DNA of 64,000 bases from Streptomyces geranii (GTDB lineage: Bacteria > Actinomycetota > Actinomycetes > Streptomycetales > Streptomycetaceae), in the NCBI RefSeq assembly GCF_002954775.1, contig NZ_PJME01000013.1, positions 62,001 to 126,000 on the forward strand. The letters are read 5' to 3'. Positions 1 to 9,363 of the stretch are shown in pieces. How positions within the stretch are numbered: position 1 is the stretch's first letter; the number at the start of each line of letters is the position of its first letter. Below the pieces are notes generated by a model, which worked only from the letters and a program-made list of their open reading frames with translations, ran no database searches and was not told the origin of the DNA. The position numbers were made by a program, and so were the translations under genes.

Positions 1-34
1 CGTGGCGGACCAGGAGAAGGTCACCCACGGTTTC

Positions 35-913
35 CTACTCCTTGGACTCGACGGCGTGCCCGCCGAACTGGTTGCGCAGCGCCGCGATCATCTTCATCTG
101 CGGGGAGTCGTCCTGCCGGGACGCGAACCGGGCGAACAGCGACGCCGTGATCGCGGGCAGCGGGACCGAGTTGTCGACGGCCGCCTCGACCGTCCACCGG
201 CCCTCGCCGGAGTCCTGTGCGAACCCGCGCAGCCGCTCCAAGTGCTCGTCCTCGTCAAGGGCGTTGACCGCCAGGTCCAGCAGCCAGGACCGGATGACCG
301 TGCCGTCCTGCCAGGACCGGAAGACCTCGCGCACATCGGTGACGGAGTCGACCTTCTCCAGGAGTTCCCAGCCCTCGGCGTACGCCTGCATCATGGCGTA
401 CTCGATGCCGTTGTGGACCATCTTCGAGAAGTGCCCGGCGCCCACCTTGCCCGCGTGGACATAGCCGTACGGGCCCTCGGGCTTGAGCGCCTCGAAGATC
501 GGGTGGAGCCGCTCGACGTGCTCCTTGTCGCCGCCGACCATCAGGGCGTAGCCGTTCTGCAGGCCCCAGACGCCGCCGGAGACACCGGCGTCGACGAAGC
601 CGATGCCCTTGGTGCCCAGCTCCTCGGCGTGCTTCTCGTCGTCCGTCCAGCGGGAGTTGCCGCCGTCGACGACCGTGTCACCGGAAGACAGAAGCCCGCC
701 CAGCTCGTCGACCACGGACTGGGTGGCGGCACCGGCCGGGACCATCACCCAGACCACGCGCGGCGCTTCGAGCTTCTCGACCAGCTCGGCGAGGCTCGCC
801 ACGTCGGAGACCTCGGGGTTGCGGTCGTAGCCGATGACGGTGTGGCCGGCACGGCGGATGCGCTCGCGCATGTTGCCGCCCATCTTGCCGAGACCGATCA
901 GACCAATCTGCAT
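35..913 (-). CDS. gnd: 6-phosphogluconate dehydrogenase, short (GndA/YqeC-like) form
   Basis: Oxidatively decarboxylates 6-phosphogluconate to ribulose 5-phosphate in the cytoplasm. The 292-aa protein starts with a Rossmann motif (GLIGLGKMGGNM, residues 4-15), and the mid-protein GVSGGVWG stretch and KMVHNGIEY segment match the substrate-binding and catalytic Lys-Asn region of the family. It is about 290 aa rather than about 470 aa, so it belongs to the short class, which is often NAD-dependent in bacteria; cofactor preference is an inference. The ATG lies one base after the pgi stop, so this is the last gene of the pentose phosphate operon. Confidence 0.93.
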   Translation of the reverse strand: MQIGLIGLGKMGGNMRERIRRAGHTVIGYDRNPEVSDVASLAELVEKLEAPRVVWVMVPAGAATQSVVDELGGLLSSGDTVVDGGNSRWTDDEKHAEELGTKGIGFVDAGVSGGVWGLQNGYALMVGGDKEHVERLHPIFEALKPEGPYGYVHAGKVGAGHFSKMVHNGIEYAMMQAYAEGWELLEKVDSVTDVREVFRSWQDGTVIRSWLLDLAVNALDEDEHLERLRGFAQDSGEGRWTVEAAVDNSVPLPAITASLFARFASRQDDSPQMKMIAALRNQFGGHAVESKE

Positions 914-914
914 G

Positions 915-2576
915 TCAGTTCACTTCCTGAGCGTGACGAAGAGTGCGGTACGTGGCCACGAGGGCGGCGGTGGAGGCGTCGAGGCCGGGCACGTCGGCCC
1001 CGGTGGTGAGCGCGGGCTCGATGCGCTTGGCGAGGACCTTGCCCAGCTCGACGCCCCACTGGTCGAAGGAGTCGATGTTCCAGACGGCGCCCTGGACGAA
1101 CACCTTGTGCTCGTAGAGCGCGATCAACTGGCCGAGCACGGACGGGGTCAGCTCGCGCGCCAGCACGGTCGTCGTCGGGTGGTTGCCCTGGAAGGTCTTG
1201 TGGGCGACCAGTTCCTCCGGGACCCCTTCGGCCCGCACCTCGTCCGGTGTCTTGCCGAAGGCCAGCGCCTGCGTCTGCGCGAAGAAGTTGGCCATCAACA
1301 GGTCGTGCTGGCCCTTGAGTTCGTCGCTCAGCTCGGCCACCGGCTCGGCGAACCCGATGAAGTCGGCCGGGATCAGCTTCGTGCCCTGGTGGATCAACTG
1401 GTAGTAGGCGTGCTGCCCGTTGGTGCCGGGCGTGCCCCACACCACCGGCCCGGTCTCCCACTCCACCGGCAGCCCGGCCCGGTCGACGGACTTGCCGTTG
1501 GACTCCATGTCCAGCTGCTGCAGGTACGCCGTGAACTTGGAGAGGTAGTGCGAGTAGGGCAGTACGGCGTGCGACTGGGCGCCGAGGAAGTTGCCGTACC
1601 AGATGCCCAACAGGCCCAGCAGCAGCGGCGCGTTCTCCTCCGCCGGAGCCGTCCGGAAGTGCTCGTCGACCAGCGCGAAGCCGTCCAGCATCTCCCGGAA
1701 GCGGTCCGGGCCGATGGCGATCATCAGCGACAGCCCGATCGCCGAGTCGTAGGAGTAGCGTCCGCCGACCCAGTCCCAGAACTCGAACATGTTCGCCGTG
1801 TCGATGCCGAAGTCGCCGACCTTGCCGGAGTTCGTCGACAGGGCCACGAAGTGCTTGGCGACCGCCTTCTCGTCGCCGCCGAGCCCCGAGAGGAGCCAGG
1901 ACCGGGCCGAGGTGGCGTTGGTGATCGTCTCGATCGTCGTGAAGGTCTTCGAGGCGACAATGAAGAGGGTCTCGGCCGGGTCCAGGTCCCGCACCGCCTC
2001 GTGCAGGTCGGCGCCGTCGACGTTCGACACGAAACGGAACGTCAACTCCCGTGCGGTGAACGCCCGCAGGGCCTCGTACGCCATCGCAGGACCGAGGTCG
2101 GAGCCGCCGATGCCGATGTTGACGACGTTCTTGATGCGCTTACCCGTGTGCCCGGTCCACTCGCCCGAACGCACGCGGTCCGCGAAGGCACCCATCTTGT
2201 CGAGGACCGCGTGCACGGCCGGGACGACGTTCTCCCCGTCGACCTCGATCACCGCGTCGCGCGGTGCCCGCAGCGCGGTGTGCAGGACCGCCCGGTCCTC
2301 GGTGATGTTGATCCGGTCGCCCCGGAACATGGCGTCCCGCAGCCCGAACACATCGGTGGCGGCGGCGAGTTCCTGGAGGAGGGCGAGGGTCTCGTCGGTG
2401 ACCAGGTGCTTGGAGTAGTCGATGTGCAGGTCGCCGACCCGCACGACGTACCGCTCGGCGCGACCCGGGTCGGCGGCGAACAGCTCGCGCAGCTGCGGCT
2501 GGGGGAGCGCGTCGGAGCGGTGGTCCTCCAGCGCGGTCCACTCGGGGCGCTGGGTGAGCCTGGGGGAGTCAGACAT
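915..2576 (-). CDS. pgi: glucose-6-phosphate isomerase
   Basis: Interconverts glucose 6-phosphate and fructose 6-phosphate, which lets fructose 6-phosphate made by tkt/tal be recycled into the oxidative branch. The 553-aa length is normal for a bacterial PGI. Visible signatures are the sugar-phosphate site GIGGSDLGP, the PGI pattern WVGGRYSYDSAIGLS and the catalytic-Glu region QQLDMESNGK. The start overlaps the opcA stop by 8 bp, so the genes are translationally coupled. Streptomycetes often carry two pgi and two zwf paralogues; whether this is the only copy cannot be seen here. Confidence 0.96.
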   Translation of the reverse strand: MSDSPRLTQRPEWTALEDHRSDALPQPQLRELFAADPGRAERYVVRVGDLHIDYSKHLVTDETLALLQELAAATDVFGLRDAMFRGDRINITEDRAVLHTALRAPRDAVIEVDGENVVPAVHAVLDKMGAFADRVRSGEWTGHTGKRIKNVVNIGIGGSDLGPAMAYEALRAFTARELTFRFVSNVDGADLHEAVRDLDPAETLFIVASKTFTTIETITNATSARSWLLSGLGGDEKAVAKHFVALSTNSGKVGDFGIDTANMFEFWDWVGGRYSYDSAIGLSLMIAIGPDRFREMLDGFALVDEHFRTAPAEENAPLLLGLLGIWYGNFLGAQSHAVLPYSHYLSKFTAYLQQLDMESNGKSVDRAGLPVEWETGPVVWGTPGTNGQHAYYQLIHQGTKLIPADFIGFAEPVAELSDELKGQHDLLMANFFAQTQALAFGKTPDEVRAEGVPEELVAHKTFQGNHPTTTVLARELTPSVLGQLIALYEHKVFVQGAVWNIDSFDQWGVELGKVLAKRIEPALTTGADVPGLDASTAALVATYRTLRHAQEVN

Positions 2577-3504
2577 GAGTGGGGGTCTCCTTGGTGCTGT
2601 TGCCCCGCAGAGCGACGGCGTACATCTCGTCGGCGTCGAGGCGGCGCAGTTCCTCGGCGATCAGTTCGGAGGTGGGGCGCACCTTCAGCGCGAGGGTGCG
2701 GGAGGGCTGGCCCGGCAGGGTGAGTGTGGCGAGCGGGCCCTCGGGGCGGTCGATGACGATCTCGCCCTTGTCGGTGCCCAGGCGGACGGCCGTGACGACC
2801 GGCCCGGGGGTGACGACCCGGTCCACCTTGACCTCCAGGCGGGCGCCGAGCCAGCGGGCCAGCAGTTCGGCGCTCGGGTTCTCGGCCTCGCTCTCGACGG
2901 CCGCCGAGATGATCTTCGTACGGGCCTGGTCGAGGGCCGCCGCCAGCATCGAGCGCCACGGGGTCAGGCGCGTCCACGCGAGGTCGGTGTCGCCGGGCGC
3001 GTAGGACCGTACCCGCGCCTCCAGCGCGACCAGCGGCTTCTCGACCGCGTACATGTCGGTGATCCGGCGCTGGGCCAGCGCGCCCAGCGGGTCCTTCGCG
3101 GGCACCTCGGGGGCGTCCACCGGCCACCACACGACGACCGGCGCGTCCGGCAGCAGCAGCGGCAGGACGACCGAGTCGGCGTGGTCGGACACCTCGCCGT
3201 ACGTCCGCAGGATGACCGTCTCGCCGGTGCCGGCGTCCGCGCCCACCCTTACCTCGGCGTCGAGGTGGGAGTTGGTGCGGTCACGGGGGCTGCGGGCGTG
3301 CCGCTTGATGACGACCAGGGTGCGCGAGGGGTGCTCGTGCGAGGCCTCCTCGGACGCCTTGATCGCGTCGTAGGCGTTCTCCTCGTCCGTGACGATGACC
3401 ATCGTCAGGACCATGCCCACGGCAGGGGTGCCGATGGCGCGTCGCCCCTTCACCAGTGCTTTGTTGATCTTGCTTGCTGTGGTGTCGGTGAGGTCGATTT
3501 TCAT
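2569..3504 (-). CDS. opcA: glucose-6-phosphate dehydrogenase assembly protein OpcA
   Basis: OpcA is needed for assembly or activity of G6PDH in actinobacteria and cyanobacteria and has no catalytic activity of its own. The 311-aa product begins MKIDLTDTTASKINKAL and has the family's VVWWPVDAPEVPA and ITDMY segments. A much longer frame extends upstream through zwf, but the start was set at the ATG that forms an ATGA overlap with the zwf stop, which matches the family length. It lies between zwf and pgi in the operon. Confidence 0.93.
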   Translation of the reverse strand: MKIDLTDTTASKINKALVKGRRAIGTPAVGMVLTMVIVTDEENAYDAIKASEEASHEHPSRTLVVIKRHARSPRDRTNSHLDAEVRVGADAGTGETVILRTYGEVSDHADSVVLPLLLPDAPVVVWWPVDAPEVPAKDPLGALAQRRITDMYAVEKPLVALEARVRSYAPGDTDLAWTRLTPWRSMLAAALDQARTKIISAAVESEAENPSAELLARWLGARLEVKVDRVVTPGPVVTAVRLGTDKGEIVIDRPEGPLATLTLPGQPSRTLALKVRPTSELIAEELRRLDADEMYAVALRGNSTKETPTHV

Positions 3505-5081
3505 GGCCTGCGCCAGCTCCGTCCGTCTCGTGCGAGCATCTCGTCGGCTTCCTGCGGGCCCCAACTGCCCGAGGAGTACTGCGCGGGCCTGCCATGCGTG
3601 CCCCAGTACTCCTCGATCGGGTCGAGGATCTTCCAGGACTCTTCCACTTCCTGGTGACGGGGGAACAAATTGGCGTCGCCGAGCAGGACGTCCAGGATGA
3701 GCCGTTCGTACGCCTCCGGGCTGGACTCCGTGAAGGACTCGCCGTAGGCGAAGTCCATGGTGACGTCCCGGATCTCCATCGAGGTACCCGGGACCTTCGA
3801 ACCGAAGCGCACGGTCATGCCCTCGTCGGGCTGGACGCGGATGACGATCGCGTTCGCGCCGAGTTCCTCGGTGGCCGTCGAGTCGAACGGGGAGTGCGGG
3901 GCGCGCTGGAAGACGACCGCGATCTCGGTGACCCGGCGGCCGAGCCGCTTGCCGGTCCGCAGATAGAAGGGGACGCCCGCCCAACGCCGGTTGTCCACCT
4001 CCAGTTTGACGGCCGCGTAAGTGTCGGTGCTGGACTGCGGGTTGATGCCGTCCTCTTCGAGGTAGCCGAGCACCTGCTCACCGCCCTGCCAGCCGCCCGC
4101 GTACTGCCCGCGCACGGTGTGCTCGCCCAACTCCTCGGGCAGCTTCACCGACTTGAGGACCTTGAGCTTCTCGGTGAGCAGCGAGTCGACGTCGAAGGCA
4201 AGCGGCTCCTCCATGGCGGTGAGGGCCATCAGCTGGAGCAGGTGGTTCTGGATGACGTCACGCGCGGACCCGATGCCGTCGTAGTACCCGGCCCGGCCGC
4301 CGATGCCGATGTCCTCGGCCATGGTGATCTGTACGTGGTCGACGTACGACCGGTTCCAGACGGGCTCGTACATCTGGTTGGCGAAGCGGAGCGCCAGGAT
4401 GTTCTGGACGGTCTCCTTGCCGAGGTAGTGGTCGATCCGGAAGACCTGCTCGGGGTCGAACACGTCGTGCAGCACCTTGTTCAGCGCGCGGGCGCTCTTC
4501 AGGTTGTGCCCGAACGGCTTCTCGATCACCGCGCGCCGCCAGGAACCCTCCGGCGCCTTCGCCAGCCCGTGCTTCTTCAGCTGCTGGACGACCTTCGGGA
4601 AGAACTTCGGCGGTACGGAGAGATAGAAGGCGTAGTTGCCGCTCGTACCCCGGGAGGCGTCCAACTCCTCGACGGCCGAGCGCAGTTGCTTGAACGCCTG
4701 GTCGTCGTCGAAGTCGCCGGGGATGAACCGCATGCCCTCGGCGAGCTGCTGCCAGACCTCCTCACGGAACTCCGTACGGGCGTGCTCGCGCACCGAGTCG
4801 TGCACGATCTGCGCGAAGTCCTCGTCCTCCCAGTCCCGCCGGGCGAACCCGACGAGCGAGAAGCCCGGCGGCAGCAGACCCCGGTTGGCGAGGTCGTACA
4901 CGGCCGGCATCAGCTTCTTGCGGGACAGGTCACCGGTCACCCCGAAGATGACCAGCCCGGACGGCCCGGCGATCTTGGGGAGCCGGCGGTCGCCGCGGTC
5001 GCGCAGCGGGTTCTCCCAGTCGGCGGCTGCCTCGACGAGTGCTTCGACGTCGGTGGTGGGCAGGGTCGGTGCCTCGGTCAT
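3501..5081 (-). CDS. zwf: glucose-6-phosphate 1-dehydrogenase
   Basis: First step of the oxidative pentose phosphate pathway, glucose 6-phosphate to 6-phosphogluconolactone with NADP(+) reduction. The 526-aa protein has the nucleotide-binding GVTGDLSRKKL near residue 50 and the active-site RIDHYLGKE signature. The start forms a 4-bp ATGA overlap with the tal stop and the stop overlaps the opcA start, so tal, zwf and opcA are translated as a coupled set. No 6-phosphogluconolactonase gene follows opcA here, unlike the usual actinobacterial zwf-opcA-pgl arrangement. Confidence 0.97.
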   Translation of the reverse strand: MTEAPTLPTTDVEALVEAAADWENPLRDRGDRRLPKIAGPSGLVIFGVTGDLSRKKLMPAVYDLANRGLLPPGFSLVGFARRDWEDEDFAQIVHDSVREHARTEFREEVWQQLAEGMRFIPGDFDDDQAFKQLRSAVEELDASRGTSGNYAFYLSVPPKFFPKVVQQLKKHGLAKAPEGSWRRAVIEKPFGHNLKSARALNKVLHDVFDPEQVFRIDHYLGKETVQNILALRFANQMYEPVWNRSYVDHVQITMAEDIGIGGRAGYYDGIGSARDVIQNHLLQLMALTAMEEPLAFDVDSLLTEKLKVLKSVKLPEELGEHTVRGQYAGGWQGGEQVLGYLEEDGINPQSSTDTYAAVKLEVDNRRWAGVPFYLRTGKRLGRRVTEIAVVFQRAPHSPFDSTATEELGANAIVIRVQPDEGMTVRFGSKVPGTSMEIRDVTMDFAYGESFTESSPEAYERLILDVLLGDANLFPRHQEVEESWKILDPIEEYWGTHGRPAQYSSGSWGPQEADEMLARDGRSWRRP

Positions 5082-6226
5082 TCCCCGTCAACTCCCTTGC
5101 TGTTCAGCGACTTCGTCACGGCGTCCAGCAGTTCGTCCCAGGCGATCGCGAACTTCGCGACGCCCTCGTCCTCCAGCTGCTTCACGACCTCGTCGTACGA
5201 GATCCCGAGCCCCTCGACGGCCGCGAGATCGGCACGCGCCTGGGCGTAGCCGCCGGTCACCGCGTCGCCGTGGATGTCACCGTGGTCGGCGGTGGCGTCG
5301 AGGGTGGCCTCCGGCATGGTGTTGACCGTGCCGGGCGCGACCAGCTCGTCGACGTAGAGCGTGTCCTTGTACGAGGGGTCCTTGACGCCGGTCGAAGCCC
5401 ACAGCGGACGCTGCTTGTTGGCGCGGGCGCCGCCGAGGGCCGTCCAGCGGTCACCCCCGAACACGTCCTCGTACGCCTCGTACGCGAGCCGCGCGTTGGC
5501 CAGCGCGGCCTTGCCCTTGAGGGCGAGGGCCTCGTCCGTGCCCAGGACCGTCAGGCGCTTGTCGATCTCGGAGTCGACGCGGGAGACGAAGAAGGAGGCC
5601 ACGGAGTGGACGGTCGCCAGGTCGATGCCGGCGGCCTGCGCCTTCTCCAGGCCGGCCAGGTAGGCGGCCATGACCTCGCGGTAGCGCTCCAGGGAGAAGA
5701 TCAGCGTGACGTTGACGCTGATCCCGAGGCCGATGACCTCGGTGATCGCCGGGAGCCCTGCCTTCGTCGCCGGGATCTTGATCATCACGTTGGGCCGGTC
5801 GACCAGCCAGGCCAGCTGCCTGGCCTCGGCGATCGTCGCCGCCGTCTCATGGGCGAGGCGCGGGTCGACCTCGATGGAGACGCGGCCGTCCCGGCCGGCC
5901 GTGGCGTCGTACACCGGGCGCAGGATGTCGGCGGCGGCGCGGACGTCGGCGGTGGTCATCATCCGTACGGCCTCGTCGACCGTGACCCCGCGCACGGCGA
6001 GGTCGGCGAGCTGCTCCTCGTACCCCTCGCCGGAGCCGATGGCGGCCTGGAAGATCGACGGGTTGGTGGTCACGCCGACCACGTGGTGGGTGTCGATGAG
6101 GTCGGCGAGGTTGCCGGACGTGATCCGCTTGCGGGACAGGTCGTCGAGCCAGATCGAGACGCCCTCGTCGGAGAGGCGCTTGAGCGTGCCCGCGGTGGTG
6201 GTTGTTTCGGTGGTCACTGTGATCAT
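5078..6226 (-). CDS. tal: transaldolase
   Basis: Transfers a dihydroxyacetone unit between sedoheptulose 7-phosphate and glyceraldehyde 3-phosphate. The chosen ATG gives 382 aa, the usual length of the actinobacterial type. GVTTNPSIF and NVMIKIPATKAG are the two family signatures; the Lys in the second forms the Schiff base. The frame is open upstream into the tkt tail, but the ATG lies 19 bp beyond the tkt stop and gives the family-like N-terminus. It is co-transcribed with tkt and zwf. Confidence 0.95.
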   Translation of the reverse strand: MITVTTETTTTAGTLKRLSDEGVSIWLDDLSRKRITSGNLADLIDTHHVVGVTTNPSIFQAAIGSGEGYEEQLADLAVRGVTVDEAVRMMTTADVRAAADILRPVYDATAGRDGRVSIEVDPRLAHETAATIAEARQLAWLVDRPNVMIKIPATKAGLPAITEVIGLGISVNVTLIFSLERYREVMAAYLAGLEKAQAAGIDLATVHSVASFFVSRVDSEIDKRLTVLGTDEALALKGKAALANARLAYEAYEDVFGGDRWTALGGARANKQRPLWASTGVKDPSYKDTLYVDELVAPGTVNTMPEATLDATADHGDIHGDAVTGGYAQARADLAAVEGLGISYDEVVKQLEDEGVAKFAIAWDELLDAVTKSLNSKGVDGE

Positions 6227-6245
6227 CTTCCTTCTTGCGGACGGA

Positions 6246-8321
6246 TCAACCGCGGGCGGCGGCCAAGGATTCCCGCGCGGCCTGGGCCACGTTCTCGGGG
6301 GTGAAGCCGAACTCTGCGAACAGGGTCTTGGCGTCGGCGGAGGCGCCGAAGTGTTCGAGGGAGACGATGCGTCCGTGGTCACCGACGTACCGGTACCAGG
6401 TGAGACCGATGCCCGCCTCGACCGCCACGCGTGCCTTCACGGACGGCGGCAGGACGCTCGCGCGGTACTCGGCCGACTGCTCCTCGAACCACTCCACGGA
6501 CGGCATCGACACCACCCGGGTACCCACACCCTCGGCCTCCAGCGCCTCGCGGGCGGCGACGGCGAGTTGGACCTCGGAGCCGGTGGCAATCAGGACGACG
6601 TCCGGGGTGCCGGTCGACGCCTCGCGCAGGACGTAACCGCCCTTCGCGGCGTCCTCGTTCCTGGCGTACGTCGGTACACCCTGACGGGTGAGGGCGAGGC
6701 CGTGCGGGGCCGGGTGGGTGGCGTGCCGCCTGAGGATCTCGGCCCAGGCGACGGAGGTCTCGTTGGCGTCGGCCGGGCGGACGATGTTCAGGCCCGGGAT
6801 CGCGCGCAGGGAGGCCAGGTGTTCGACCGGCTGGTGGGTCGGGCCGTCCTCGCCGAGGCCGATGGAGTCGTGCGTCCAGACGTAGGTCACGGGCAGCTGC
6901 ATCAGCGCCGACAGCCGTACGGCGTTCCGCATGTAATCGGAGAAGACCAGGAAGGTGCCGCCGTAGATGCGGGTGTTGCCGTGCAGCGCGATGCCGTTCA
7001 TCTCGGCGGCCATCGAGTGCTCGCGGATGCCGAAGTGGACGGTTCGGCCGTACGGGTCAGCCTCGGGGAGCGGGTTGCCCTCGGGCAGGAAGGACGACGT
7101 CTTGTCGATCGTCGTGTTGTTCGACCCGGCGAGGTCGGCGGAGCCGCCCCACAGCTCGGGCAGGACCGGACCCAGCGCCTGGAGCACCTTGCCGGACGCG
7201 GCACGCGTCGCGACGGACGAGCCCTCCTCGAACACCGGCAGCGCGTCCTCCCAGCCATCGGGCAGCTGACCTGCGAGGACCCGGTCGAACAGCTTCGCCC
7301 GCTCCGGGTTGGCGGTACGCCACTCGGCGAGCCGCTTGTCCCAGGCCGCGTGCGCCTCGGCACCCCGGTCGAGGGCCCGGCGGGCGTGGGCGAGGACCTC
7401 GTCGGCGACCTCGAAGGACCGCTCCGGGTCGAAGCCGAGGATGCGCTTGGTGGCCGCGACCTCGTCGTCGCCGAGGGCCGAGCCGTGCGCGGCCTCGGTG
7501 TTCTGGGCGTTCGGGGCGGGCCAGGCGATGATCGTGCGCATGGCGATGATGGAGGGGCGTGCGGTCTCGGCCCGCGCCGCTTCGAGCGCCGTGAACAGCG
7601 CGTGGACGTCGATGTCGCCGCCCAGCTCCGGCTCGACGCGCTGCACGTGCCAGCCGTACGCCTCGTAGCGCTTCAGCACGTCCTCGGAGAAGGCGGTGGC
7701 GGTGTCGCCCTCGATGGAGATGTGGTTGTCGTCGTAGAGGAAGACCAGGTTGCCGAGCTTCTGGTGCCCGGCCAGCGAGGACGCCTCGGCGGAGATGCCC
7801 TCCTCCAGGTCGCCGTCGGAGACGATCGCCCAGACGGTGTGGTCGAAGGGGGAGGTGCCCTCGGGCGCCTCGGGATCGAACAGACCGCGCTCATAACGGG
7901 CGGCCATCGCCATGCCGACCGCGTTGGCGACACCCTGGCCGAGCGGGCCCGTGGTCGTCTCCACACCAGCCGTGTGACCGTACTCGGGATGACCGGGCGT
8001 CTTCGAACCGTGCGTCCGGAACGCCTTGAGATCGTCCAGCTCCAGCTCGTACCCGGACAGGAACAGCTGGGTGTAGAGGGTCAGCGAGGTGTGCCCGGGG
8101 GAGAGGACGAAGCGGTCGCGGCCCGTCCACTCGGGGTCCGCCGGATCGTGTCGCATCACCTTCTGAAAGATCGTGTACGCGGCGGGGGCCAGGCTCATCG
8201 CGGTTCCGGGGTGGCCGTTGCCGACCTTCTGCACGGCGTCAGCTGCGAGAACACGGGCCGTGTCGACGGCGCGCCGGTCGAGTTCGGTCCACTGGAGGCT
8301 GTCGGCTGTCTGCGTACTCAT
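6246..8321 (-). CDS. tkt: transketolase
   Basis: Thiamine-diphosphate enzyme that moves two-carbon units between sugar phosphates; promoter-proximal gene of the operon. The 691-aa product has the ThDP/metal motif SDGDLEEGISAEA, the GNGHPGTAMS segment and the signature GEDGPTHQPVEHL. ATG 8321 was preferred to a TTG two codons upstream because a GAGGAA ribosome-binding site sits about 10 bases ahead. An inverted repeat lies 63-79 bp upstream of the ATG. Confidence 0.96.
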   Translation of the reverse strand: MSTQTADSLQWTELDRRAVDTARVLAADAVQKVGNGHPGTAMSLAPAAYTIFQKVMRHDPADPEWTGRDRFVLSPGHTSLTLYTQLFLSGYELELDDLKAFRTHGSKTPGHPEYGHTAGVETTTGPLGQGVANAVGMAMAARYERGLFDPEAPEGTSPFDHTVWAIVSDGDLEEGISAEASSLAGHQKLGNLVFLYDDNHISIEGDTATAFSEDVLKRYEAYGWHVQRVEPELGGDIDVHALFTALEAARAETARPSIIAMRTIIAWPAPNAQNTEAAHGSALGDDEVAATKRILGFDPERSFEVADEVLAHARRALDRGAEAHAAWDKRLAEWRTANPERAKLFDRVLAGQLPDGWEDALPVFEEGSSVATRAASGKVLQALGPVLPELWGGSADLAGSNNTTIDKTSSFLPEGNPLPEADPYGRTVHFGIREHSMAAEMNGIALHGNTRIYGGTFLVFSDYMRNAVRLSALMQLPVTYVWTHDSIGLGEDGPTHQPVEHLASLRAIPGLNIVRPADANETSVAWAEILRRHATHPAPHGLALTRQGVPTYARNEDAAKGGYVLREASTGTPDVVLIATGSEVQLAVAAREALEAEGVGTRVVSMPSVEWFEEQSAEYRASVLPPSVKARVAVEAGIGLTWYRYVGDHGRIVSLEHFGASADAKTLFAEFGFTPENVAQAARESLAAARG

Positions 8322-8383
8322 CTTCAAGAATTCCTCGGTAGGGGCGTACGAACTGCGGCGAACTGCTCGGACGTGTTCAAACT

Positions 8384-8400
8384 TAAAAGTCTGACTTTTA
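8384..8400. promoter_or_regulatory. Perfect 8-bp inverted repeat, candidate operator between tkt and araC-family gene
   Basis: TAAAAGTC-T-GACTTTTA is a perfect 8+1+8 palindrome in an otherwise GC-rich divergent intergenic region. It is 63-79 bp before tkt and 78-94 bp before the AraC-family gene, so one bound dimer could control both. The binding protein is unknown: AraC proteins usually bind direct repeats, so a different dimeric regulator is equally possible. Confidence 0.55.
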
Positions 8401-8477
8401 CGGGGCCAGGTACCTGTGTGTCACCCTTTGGTGAAAGTGGGACACGGGCGCTGGGGTCGAGGCGGCAAGAGACGGAC

Positions 8478-9362
8478 ATGGCGGACAGAAGCACTCATGA
8501 CGGGATCAGGACCTTTCCCTTCCCCGTCGATCTGAGCATCCTGGGCGTCGGCATGCAGGTCGGCCCGATGTCACCCGACCGCACCTGGCACGAGGACGGC
8601 GCCCCGCTGGAGCGCGTCCACCGCATCGACTTCCACATCGTGATGCTGTTCGACGAGGGCCCGGTCACCCACATGATCGACTTCGCGGAGTACGAGGCGA
8701 CAGCGGGCGATGTGCTCTGGATCCGCCCCGGTCAGGTCCACCGCTTCTCCCGCACCAGCGGGTACCACGGCACCGTCCTCACCATGCAGCCCGGTTTCCT
8801 GCCCCGGGCCACGGTCGAGTCGACCGGCCTCTACCACTACGACCTGCCCCCGCTGTTGCGCCCGGACGCGCCCCAACTCGCTGGCCTGCAAGCGTCTTTG
8901 ACCCAACTGGGCCGCGAGTACGAGGACACGGCCACCCTGCCGATAGGCGTGCACACCTCGGTACTGCGCCACACCCTCACCGCGTTCCTGCTGCGCCTGT
9001 CCCACCTCGCCGCGACCTCGGCGGAGGCGGCACGCGGCCGGGCGGACACGACGTTCACCCTGTTCCGGGACGCGGTGGAACAGGGCTTCGCCACCAATCA
9101 CAGCGTCAGCGCGTACGCCGACGCCCTCGGCTACTCCCGCCGCACCCTCGTCCGCGCGGTCCGCGCCGCGACCGGCGAGACGCCCAAGGGGTTCATCGAC
9201 AAACGCGTGACCCTGGAGGCGAAGCGGCTGCTGGCGCACACCTCACTGCCGATCGGCCGGGTGGGCGCGGCCGTCGGCTTTCCGGACGCGGCGAACTTCT
9301 CCAAGTTCTTCCAACTGCACACCGGGAGCACGCCGGTGGCGTTCCGGGCGGAGCTGCGCTGA
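8478..9362 (+). CDS. AraC family transcriptional regulator
   Basis: The 294-aa protein has an N-terminal cupin-like sensor (roughly residues 20-140, with the GDVLWIRPGQVHRF turn) and a C-terminal AraC/XylS DNA-binding domain with two helix-turn-helices (about 195-290; YADALGYSRRTLVRAVR and VGAAVGFPDAANFSKFF). ATG 8478 was chosen because it gives a standard family N-terminus and lies inside the divergent region; the frame is open much farther upstream only as an antisense shadow of tkt. It is divergent from the pentose phosphate operon and may regulate it. It ends one base before the stop of the convergent TPR gene. Confidence 0.88.
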   Translation: MADRSTHDGIRTFPFPVDLSILGVGMQVGPMSPDRTWHEDGAPLERVHRIDFHIVMLFDEGPVTHMIDFAEYEATAGDVLWIRPGQVHRFSRTSGYHGTVLTMQPGFLPRATVESTGLYHYDLPPLLRPDAPQLAGLQASLTQLGREYEDTATLPIGVHTSVLRHTLTAFLLRLSHLAATSAEAARGRADTTFTLFRDAVEQGFATNHSVSAYADALGYSRRTLVRAVRAATGETPKGFIDKRVTLEAKRLLAHTSLPIGRVGAAVGFPDAANFSKFFQLHTGSTPVAFRAELR

Positions 9363-9363
9363 G

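Noticed and set aside
3505..3984. Extension of the opcA frame upstream to 3984
   Set aside because: It runs through zwf in another frame and gives non-family residues; the ATGA overlap with zwf marks the real start.
5706..8477. Extension of the AraC-family gene frame upstream to 5706
   Set aside because: Antisense to tal and tkt; the domain content begins only after the ATG in the divergent region.
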